Assembly (NCBI GenBank): GCA_029055875.1
Contig: JAIDCJ010000020.1
Coordinates: forward strand, 1-64,000
Length of the DNA stretch: 64,000 nucleotides
Source of the DNA: Clostridia bacterium
GTDB taxonomy: Bacteria; Bacillota; Clostridia; Christensenellales; Borkfalkiaceae
Reading direction: 5' to 3'
Numbering within the stretch: the first letter of the stretch is position 1; every line of letters starts with the position of its first letter. Below the pieces are notes generated by a model. It was not told the DNA's origin and ran no database searches. It was given only the letters and a program-made list of their open reading frames with translations. Below are positions 57,974-64,000 of the stretch, piece by piece. Made by a program: the position numbers and the translations under genes.

Positions 57974-60373
57974 TTATCTGAGTTGTGCGTCGAGATTGTG
58001 TTTGAGATTGCCGAGAATCTTATTAAAGAATCCGTCAACCGTTTCGGGGCTAAGCGGCTTTTCGGCTTTCTCTTCGGGCACGAAGGTAAGACGGAACGCC
58101 ATGCTCTTTTTGTGCAGTCCGAGGCTCTCGCTGCGGTACACGTCAAACAGCTCCGCCTTCTTCACCGCCTTGCACGCGCGCAAAATGCACGCGGTCAGCT
58201 CGGCGCAGGTCACGTCCTCGTTTACGACCACGGCAAGGTCGCGCTGAACGCTCGGGAACTTGGGCAGGTTGGTATAGGCAATATCCTTTGCAAACTTCTT
58301 GGCAAGAGCGGCGTAGTCAAGCTCGCACAGGTACGCGGGCTTTTCAAGCGCAAGCTCGCCCGCGATGGCGGGGTGCAGTTCGCCGAGATACCCGACCGTC
58401 TTTTCTCCGAGTTTCACGATTGCGGTCTTCCCCGAGTGCAGGAAGGGCTTTTCTCCGCGCTCGAATACAAGGTTCAAATCGAACGCTTCGCCGATTGCTT
58501 CCACCGCGCCCTTCATATCAAAGAAATCACCCTCGCCCCAAAGCCCCAAAACGCAGGTCTTGCGCTCCTCGGGAAGCGTTTCAAGGGGGAGCCTGTCTGC
58601 AAGGTACACGTTCGCAACCTCAAAGAGCCTGCCGCCGTCGTTGCCGCGGCGTACGTTGCGCACGATATTTTGCAGCATGGTAGCCGCTAAGGTGGTGCGC
58701 ATGACGGATAAATCCTCGCCGATAGGGTTGCGGATAGCAACCGCTTTGCGCTCGGGCGCGTTTGCGGGAAGGCGCAGTAAATCAAAATCTTTGGGCGAGC
58801 CGAACGAGTAATTGCACGCTTCCATAAAGCCCTCGGCTTTGAGCGTGTTCTTGAATTTAAGCTCCTGCTTCTGCGCACGGGTAAGCCCGCCGTGGGTGAC
58901 GGTTGCTTTGGAAAGGAAGGTGGGGGTAATGTGCTCGTAGCCGTAGGAACGAATGACTTCTTCGGCAAGGTCGGGGTAGCCGTCTACGTCCTCGCGCCAA
59001 AGCGGAACGGTCACGGTGAGCGTATCTCCCTTTGCCTTTACCGTGAAGCCGAGACGGGTAAGAATGGCGTCCACCTCTTTTTGAGGCACTTCGATGCCGA
59101 GCAGGGAATTGATTTTCGCGAAAGTCGTCGTAATGGTTTTGGGGGTGAGGTCTGCGCTGTTCACGTCCGTGCGGTAGGCGGTGGGGGTGCCGCAACCCAG
59201 CTCTTCCACAAGGTGCAACGCGCGGTTCATGGCAATTTCGGGGGTGTACGCGTCCACGCCCTTTTCAAAGCGGGCAGAGGAATCGCTGCGCTGTCCGAGC
59301 GCGCGGGAGGTTTTGCGCACGCTGTCGCGCGCGAACTTCGCCGCCTCGAAGAATACTTCCTTGGTGTTAGGCTTAATTTCGCTGTTGAGTCCGCCCATCA
59401 CGCCCGCCAGCGCAACGCCGCCCTTCTTATCGCAAATGAGCAGATTTGCAGGGGAGAGGCTGAACTCCTTTTTATCGAGGGTAACGATTTTCTCGCCCTC
59501 TTTCGCACGGCGCACGATTACCTCGCCGCCGCGCAGGAAATTCCGATCGAATGCGTGCATGGGCTGTCCCATTTCAAGCAGAACGAAGTTGGTAATATCA
59601 ACGATATCGGAAACCGAACGCAACCCGCAAAGGGCCAAACGGCGGCGCATCCATTGGGGCGCGGTGCCTATTTTTACGCCCGACACGTAGTGCCCGATAT
59701 AGCGCGGGCAGAGCGCAGGCTCTTTCACCGTAACGGGAATTTTCACGTCGGTGGGCGCGGTCTTGTAATCGAGCGCGGGCGTTTTGAGCGGCTTTTTCAA
59801 GGTTGCGGCAACCTCGCGCGCGATCCCGAAAATGCTCTGGCAGTCGGGGCGGTTGGCGGTAATTGCAATATCGAAAATATAGTCGTCAATTCCGACGATC
59901 GGACGGATATCCTCGCCCGGCTTCGCTTCGTTTCCGAGAATGAGAATCCCGTAAACCTCTGCGCCGTCGTAGAAGTCGTTGTTAATGCCAAGCTCCTCGC
60001 CCGAGCAGAACATACCCTCGGAGAGCACGCCGCGCAGCTTTCCCGTTTTGATTTTCTGAACGCCGCCCTCGTGGAGAACGGTCGCGCCGTCAAGCGCGCA
60101 GGGCACGAGCGCGCCCTCGAACACGTTGGTCGCCGCCGTGCAGATTTGCTTGATACCGTGTGCGCCGCAGTCAACGGTGCATACGGTGAGCCTGTCCGCA
60201 TCGGGGTGCTTCTCACACTTCGTGATTTTTCCCACGACGACGCCCGTCACGTCTTTACCGAGATAGGTAAGCTCTTCAACCTCGAACCCGCAGGAGAAGA
60301 GTTTATCCTGTAACTCCTCTGCCGTGACGTCTATATCTACGTAATCTTTTAACCAACTGAAAGGTACTAACAT
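57974..60373 (-). CDS. pheT: Phenylalanyl-tRNA synthetase beta subunit
   Basis: 799 residues, full length. Domain order: N-terminal tRNA-binding OB domain (about 40-150; VVVGKITKCEKHPDADRL), B3/B4 editing region, B5 DNA-binding-like domain, catalytic-like core, and C-terminal FDX-ACB anticodon-binding domain (about 700-799; FPSVQRDLAVVV). It forms an alpha2-beta2 enzyme with PheS. GGAGGGCG precedes the ATG. Ten bases separate it from pheS. Confidence 0.98.
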   Translation of the reverse strand: MLVPFSWLKDYVDIDVTAEELQDKLFSCGFEVEELTYLGKDVTGVVVGKITKCEKHPDADRLTVCTVDCGAHGIKQICTAATNVFEGALVPCALDGATVLHEGGVQKIKTGKLRGVLSEGMFCSGEELGINNDFYDGAEVYGILILGNEAKPGEDIRPIVGIDDYIFDIAITANRPDCQSIFGIAREVAATLKKPLKTPALDYKTAPTDVKIPVTVKEPALCPRYIGHYVSGVKIGTAPQWMRRRLALCGLRSVSDIVDITNFVLLEMGQPMHAFDRNFLRGGEVIVRRAKEGEKIVTLDKKEFSLSPANLLICDKKGGVALAGVMGGLNSEIKPNTKEVFFEAAKFARDSVRKTSRALGQRSDSSARFEKGVDAYTPEIAMNRALHLVEELGCGTPTAYRTDVNSADLTPKTITTTFAKINSLLGIEVPQKEVDAILTRLGFTVKAKGDTLTVTVPLWREDVDGYPDLAEEVIRSYGYEHITPTFLSKATVTHGGLTRAQKQELKFKNTLKAEGFMEACNYSFGSPKDFDLLRLPANAPERKAVAIRNPIGEDLSVMRTTLAATMLQNIVRNVRRGNDGGRLFEVANVYLADRLPLETLPEERKTCVLGLWGEGDFFDMKGAVEAIGEAFDLNLVFERGEKPFLHSGKTAIVKLGEKTVGYLGELHPAIAGELALEKPAYLCELDYAALAKKFAKDIAYTNLPKFPSVQRDLAVVVNEDVTCAELTACILRACKAVKKAELFDVYRSESLGLHKKSMAFRLTFVPEEKAEKPLSPETVDGFFNKILGNLKHNLDAQLR

Positions 60374-60383
60374 ATCGCCCTCC

Positions 60384-61397
60384 TTAATCCTTGAACTGCT
60401 CTAAGAAACGCACGTCGTTTTCGGTAAGCAGTTTAATGTTGTTAATGCCGTATTTGAGCATAGCAATGCGTTCCACGCCCATGCCGAACGCGAAGCCCGA
60501 ATATTCGTCGGGATCCACGCCGCAGTTTTCGAGCACGCGCCTGTTCACCATGCCCGCGCCGAGCACCTCTATCCAGCCCGTGCCCTTGCACAGCGAACAG
60601 CCCTTGCCGCCGCAGGAAGCGCAGGAGACGTCCACTTCTACCGAGGGTTCGGTGAAGGGGAAGTAAGAGGGGCGGAGCCGCGTCTTGCTCGAATCGGAGA
60701 ACACGCTGCGCGCGAACTCGTCGAGCATACCCTGCAAATCGCAGAGGGTAATGTTTTTATCTACTACAAGCCCTTCCATCTGGTGGAACATGGGGGAGTG
60801 GGTTGCATCGTCGTCCGAACGGAACACCCGCCCCGGCGATAAAATCTTGATGGGCGGTTTCTTCTTTTCCATCACGCGGATCTGCGCCGCGCTCGTCTGC
60901 GTGCGGAGCAGGAACTCGTCCGTCACGTAGAAGGTGTCCTGCATATCGCGTGCGGGGTGGTCGGCGGGGGTGTTGAGCGCGGTAAAGTTATAGTACTCGC
61001 TCTCGATTTCGGGCCCCTCGTAAATCTCGAAGCCCATGCCCGCGAACACGTCAATAAGCTCGTTCTTCACGCGCGTGACGGGGTGAAGTACGCCTTCCTT
61101 TTTGCGCTTGCCCGGCATGGTCACGTCAATGCGCTCGTTTTTGAGCTTGTGCTCTAATTCCTTTTGCTTGATTTTTTCCTCGAGCTTTTCAAAGTGCGCT
61201 TCGAGCTTTTCGCGCAAATCGTTAATTTTCTTGCCGAACGCGGGACGCTCCTCCTGCGCAATCTCCTTCATCTTTTTGAGAAGCAGAGAAATTTTGCCCG
61301 TCCTGCCGAGGTATTTCATTTTCACCTCGTAGAGCGCGCGGCTGTTTTCGGCAGACTCGGCTTCCTGAGAAGCTTCTTCTAAAATGTTCTCTTCCAT
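60384..61397 (-). CDS. pheS: Phenylalanyl-tRNA synthetase alpha subunit
   Basis: 337 residues. N-terminal coiled coil (about 50-100), then the class II core with [10 protein letters not shown], motif 2 [18 protein letters not shown], and motif 3 [22 protein letters not shown] precedes the ATG. It is the first gene of the pheST operon and is controlled by the T-box leader upstream. Confidence 0.98.
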   Translation of the reverse strand: MEENILEEASQEAESAENSRALYEVKMKYLGRTGKISLLLKKMKEIAQEERPAFGKKINDLREKLEAHFEKLEEKIKQKELEHKLKNERIDVTMPGKRKKEGVLHPVTRVKNELIDVFAGMGFEIYEGPEIESEYYNFTALNTPADHPARDMQDTFYVTDEFLLRTQTSAAQIRVMEKKKPPIKILSPGRVFRSDDDATHSPMFHQMEGLVVDKNITLCDLQGMLDEFARSVFSDSSKTRLRPSYFPFTEPSVEVDVSCASCGGKGCSLCKGTGWIEVLGAGMVNRRVLENCGVDPDEYSGFAFGMGVERIAMLKYGINNIKLLTENDVRFLEQFKD

Positions 61398-61411
61398 AAT
61401 TGCCTCCGATA

Positions 61412-61648
61412 TAAAAAAATCGCCCTATGAAAACCATAGGGCGGAAATTCCGCGGTACCACCTAATTTCGCGCACGAAGAGTGCGCCTCGTTGCCCTTTA
61501 ACGCATGGGATACGGCTCCGCTTAAAGTTCTTTTCGGCGGGCGGCTCGCGGGGGAATACCGCGCTTCTCCCGAAAAAACCCTTTCAGCCTGCGGGGTTTC
61601 TCTCTTTGTTCGGTCGCTTGGGCGCGTCTCTTCCGCTTCAATGCCTTT
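61412..61648 (-). promoter_or_regulatory. T-box riboswitch of pheST
   Basis: The T-box sequence AGGTGGTACCGCGG lies at 61450-61463 (minus strand), followed by a terminator CGCCCTAT / ATAGGGCG (61421-61443) and a T run (61411-61420). The UGGU bulge fits a tRNA with discriminator A, as in tRNA(Phe). About 185 nt upstream would form stem I and the specifier loop; the exact specifier codon was not resolved by eye. Uncharged tRNA(Phe) should stabilise the antiterminator and allow read-through. Confidence 0.92.
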
Positions 61649-61654
61649 TGCAAT

Positions 61655-61683
61655 ATTATAGGCAAAACACGCCTGCTTGTCAA
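61655..61683 (-). promoter_or_regulatory. Promoter of pheST
   Basis: Minus strand: TTGACA (61678-61683), 17 bases, TATAAT (61655-61660), a perfect consensus. Confidence 0.85.
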
Positions 61684-61784
61684 CCGTTTTTTTCGGGAAA
61701 TCGAAATTCCCATATTTTGTGCTCAATATATTTTATAAACACAATATTTAGTATAAATTTCTACAAAATTCCACGGTTATTTCC

Positions 61785-61814
61785 TTGACACGAATATTTC
61801 TGGCGTGTTAGAAT
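61785..61814 (+). promoter_or_regulatory. Promoter of pflA-pflB
   Basis: TTGACA (61785-61790), an 18-base spacer, TAGAAT (61809-61814). The expected start is near 61821. Upstream lie GGGAA-N7-TTCCC (about 61696-61712) and TTGTG...CACAA (61717-61744), possible regulator sites. Confidence 0.7.
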
Positions 61815-61844
61815 AGCCTTACGTTTGAAGACCGTTTCGTCTGT

Positions 61845-61877
61845 GCAGTTTTCTTTTGAGAACTGCTTTGTTTTTTG
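61845..61877 (+). terminator. Terminator hairpin inside the pflA leader
   Basis: GCAGTTTTC (61845-61853) pairs with GAGAACTGC (61858-61866) around a TTTT loop, then TTTGTTTTTT. It lies about 25 nt after the predicted start and before the pflA ribosome-binding site, with no gene in between, so it looks like an attenuator. Confidence 0.65.
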
Positions 61878-61912
61878 CAAAAACGCTCAAAATAAAAAAG
61901 GGGGCAAAGGCA

Positions 61913-62629
61913 TTGCGCGTTCATTCGTTTGAATCGTTCGGCACGGTAGACGGGCCGGGAATCCGTTTCGTCGTATTCGCGCAGGGCTGCGTCATGCGGT
62001 GCAAGTACTGCCACAACCCCGATACTTGGAATGTAGGCGGCGGCAAGGAAATTTCCGTCGAAGAAATCGCAAACGAAGCACTCAAATATAAAAGTTATTT
62101 CGGCAAAAACGGCGGAGTGACCGTCTCGGGCGGCGAACCGCTTTTGCAGATAGACGAGCTGATCAAACTCTTTACGCTGTTAAAACAAAACGGCGTTCAC
62201 ACCTGTGTGGATACTTCGGGCATCTGCTTTCGGGAAACGGACGAACGCTACGAAAAACTGCTTGCCCTTACCGATTTGTTTTTGCTCGATATCAAGCATA
62301 TCGACGAAGAGGGGCACAAGACGCTCACGGGGCACTCGAACGGCGCACCGCTCGCGTTCGCAAAATATTTAAGCGGGCACCAAAAGCCGATGTGGATACG
62401 CCACGTGCTCGTGCCCGATATTACGGATACGGACGAACAGCTTTTAAGGTTGAGAGGTTTTCTCGATACGCTTGAAACGGTGGAAAAGGTGGAAGTGCTG
62501 CCCTATCACACGATGGGGAAAGTGAAATACGACAATCTCGGAATGGCGTACCCGCTCGAAGGGGTGGAGCCGCCGACGAAGGAACGCATACAGAACGCAA
62601 AAAAAATCTTACAGGAGAGAAACATATGA
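61913..62629 (+). CDS. pflA: Pyruvate formate-lyase activating enzyme
   Basis: 238 residues from a TTG start at 61913, chosen because conservation begins there ([21 protein letters not shown]) and AAAGGGGGC lies upstream. The radical SAM motif is [11 protein letters not shown] (CxxxCxxC), followed by [13 protein letters not shown]. It uses SAM to place the glycyl radical on PflB, and is oxygen-sensitive. It precedes pflB with a four-base overlap, the reverse of the common pflB-pflA order. Confidence 0.95.
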   Translation: MRVHSFESFGTVDGPGIRFVVFAQGCVMRCKYCHNPDTWNVGGGKEISVEEIANEALKYKSYFGKNGGVTVSGGEPLLQIDELIKLFTLLKQNGVHTCVDTSGICFRETDERYEKLLALTDLFLLDIKHIDEEGHKTLTGHSNGAPLAFAKYLSGHQKPMWIRHVLVPDITDTDEQLLRLRGFLDTLETVEKVEVLPYHTMGKVKYDNLGMAYPLEGVEPPTKERIQNAKKILQERNI

Positions 62630-64000
62630 AAGAAGCATGGCGCAGCTTTGAAGCAGGAAAATGGAGCGAAGAAATTGACGTGCGCGACTTCATTCAGCAC
62701 AACTATACGCCCTACGACGGCGACGGCGCGTTCCTTGCGCCCGCGACCGAAGCTACCAAACGGCTTTGGAATCAAGTGCTTGAGCTCTCCAAAGAGGAGC
62801 GCGCGCGGGGCGGCGTGTACGACGCGGACACGGATATCGTTTCGCGCGTCAACAGCCACAAGGCGGGCTACTTTAATAAAGACCTCGAAAAAATCGTGGG
62901 CATTCAGACGGACGAGCCCTTTAAGCGTGCGCTCATGCCCTTCGGCGGAATCCGCATGGCGGAGGAGTCCCTGCATATGTACGGCTACGAAGTGAGCCCC
63001 CGCGTAAAGGATATTTTCACGCACTACCGCAAGACGCACAACGACGGCGTGTACGACGCGTACACCCCCGAAATGCGCCGCGCAAGAACGGCGCACATTT
63101 TAACGGGTTTGCCCGATACCTACGGCAGAGGCAGGATCGTGGGCGACTACCGCCGCGTCGCGCTCTACGGCGTTGACTTTCTAATTAGCAAAAAAGAGCA
63201 GGACAAGCTCCTCATGGACGGCGATATGACGCCCGATAAAATCCGCGATAGAGAAGAGCTTGCCGAGCAGGTGAAGGCGCTTAAAGCGTTAAAAGAGATG
63301 GCGGCGGAGTACGGGTTCGATATCTCGAAGCCCGCAACGAGCGCGAAGGAAGCAATCCAATGGTTGTACTTCGGCTATCTTGCCGCGGTGAAGGATCAGA
63401 ACGGCGCGGCAATGAGTATCGGCAGAAACTCGACCTTCCTCGATATTTATATCAAGCGCGACTTAGACGAGGGCACGCTCACCGAGGAAGAGGCGCAGGA
63501 GCTTGTAGACCATTTCGTTATGAAGCTGCGCGTCGTCAAATTCATGCGTATCCGCGAATACAACGAGCTGTTCAGCGGCGATCCCACCTGGGTGACTGAA
63601 TCTATCGGCGGCATGGGGATCGACGGCAGACCGCTCGTCACCCAAACGAGCTTCCGCATTCTGCACACGCTCGAAAACTTAGGCCCCGCGCCCGAGCCCA
63701 ACCTCACCGTGCTGTGGTCACAGCATCTTCCCGCAAACTTCAAAAAATTCTGCGCGGAAACTTCCATTAAAACTTCTGCCATTCAGTACGAGAGCGACGA
63801 CTTGCTCCGTCCCGAAATGGGCGACGATTACTGCATTGCGTGCTGCGTTTCGAGTATGCGCGTGGGCAAGGATATGCAGTTCTTCGGCGCGCGCGCCAAC
63901 CTTGCAAAGTGTCTGTTGTACGCAATCAACGGCGGCAAGGACGAGCTTGTGAAGGATAAAAAGACGGGGCTTCCGTTGCAGGTTTCCCCCGAGTTCGCGC
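62626..64000 (+). CDS. pflB: Formate C-acetyltransferase (pyruvate formate-lyase), 5' part
   Basis: The first about 458 residues are present; the gene runs off the window, so the C-terminal glycyl-radical loop is not seen. The N-terminus [20 protein letters not shown] and the catalytic cysteine pair in [19 protein letters not shown] are diagnostic of true PFL rather than diol dehydratase relatives. It splits pyruvate with CoA into acetyl-CoA and formate. Cotranscribed with pflA; GGAGAG precedes the ATG. Confidence 0.97.
   Translation, partial: MKEAWRSFEAGKWSEEIDVRDFIQHNYTPYDGDGAFLAPATEATKRLWNQVLELSKEERARGGVYDADTDIVSRVNSHKAGYFNKDLEKIVGIQTDEPFKRALMPFGGIRMAEESLHMYGYEVSPRVKDIFTHYRKTHNDGVYDAYTPEMRRARTAHILTGLPDTYGRGRIVGDYRRVALYGVDFLISKKEQDKLLMDGDMTPDKIRDREELAEQVKALKALKEMAAEYGFDISKPATSAKEAIQWLYFGYLAAVKDQNGAAMSIGRNSTFLDIYIKRDLDEGTLTEEEAQELVDHFVMKLRVVKFMRIREYNELFSGDPTWVTESIGGMGIDGRPLVTQTSFRILHTLENLGPAPEPNLTVLWSQHLPANFKKFCAETSIKTSAIQYESDDLLRPEMGDDYCIACCVSSMRVGKDMQFFGARANLAKCLLYAINGGKDELVKDKKTGLPLQVSPEFA

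Noticed and set aside
61717-61744. Rex- or CRP-like operator (TTGTG...CACAA) upstream of pfl
   Set aside because: The half-sites are 18 bases apart, far more than in Rex (TTGTGAA-N4-TTCACAA) or CRP sites. It is kept only as an unassigned inverted repeat.

Overview
The window is a chromosomal segment from a monoderm, probably spore-forming anaerobic member of the Clostridia. This is inferred from five things: the yaaO-holB-ricT-trmN6-rsmI gene order typical of Firmicutes, a spmA-spmB spore-maturation pair, a T-box leader on pheST, PFL plus pyruvate phosphate dikinase metabolism, and consensus TTGACA-17-TATAAT promoters. A choloylglycine-hydrolase family enzyme and BspA-type leucine-rich surface repeats fit a gut bacterium. 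No species can be named from sequence alone. Most of the DNA is moderately G+C-rich and ordinary housekeeping. A few short membrane or hypothetical genes (241-1065, 6812-7420, 33995-34861, 42201-42569) are visibly A+T-richer.

Layout. 1-1949: end of an rRNA operon (5S), tRNA-Asn, a membrane protein and comFC. 2002-6733: a heterodimeric ABC exporter divergent from a bile-salt-hydrolase-like enzyme. 6812-7760: an A+T-rich orphan gene, G+C-rich hairpin repeats and tRNA-Arg(CCG). 7867-12046: mnmA, a DUF3592-like membrane protein, and an Lrp regulator with an aminotransferase. 12066-19099: greA, lysS, then yaaO-holB-ricT-ferredoxin-trmN6-rsmI. 19173-24773: an O-antigen-ligase-like membrane protein, spmAB, a leucine-rich-repeat lipoprotein, a small protein and an acetyltransferase. 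24811-29892: metG-tatD-radical SAM, rsmA and pnuC. 29916-34861: an NlpC/P60 lipoprotein, an alpha/beta hydrolase, a SecB-like protein and small membrane proteins, one preceded by a structured RNA. 35000-42569: ppdK, nucleoside kinase, carbonic anhydrase, nadA. 42717-49030: P-type ATPase, serS, an exonuclease and an rRNA methyltransferase. 49074-54075: a 1225-residue surface protein and a split TSUP transporter. 54246-57294: ppx/gppA-maf-mreB. 57342-57970: XRE regulator, 44-residue protein and a structured RNA. 57974-61683: pheST with its T-box. 61785-64000: pflA and the first part of pflB.

The most notable signals are regulatory. (1) A nine-G tract lies inside the spacer of the promoter of the leucine-rich-repeat lipoprotein, a classic phase-variation layout. 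(2) A self-contained structured RNA at 33839-33980 begins at the predicted transcription start, has a possible alternative helix, and ends in a terminator before a TM2-domain gene. (3) Several genes have their start codon 6-12 nt after a consensus -10 box with no Shine-Dalgarno, which suggests leaderless mRNAs. (4) Transcription-attenuator-like leaders precede pnuC, pflA-pflB and possibly greA. (5) A miniature regulator, small-protein and structured-RNA locus lies at 57342-57970.
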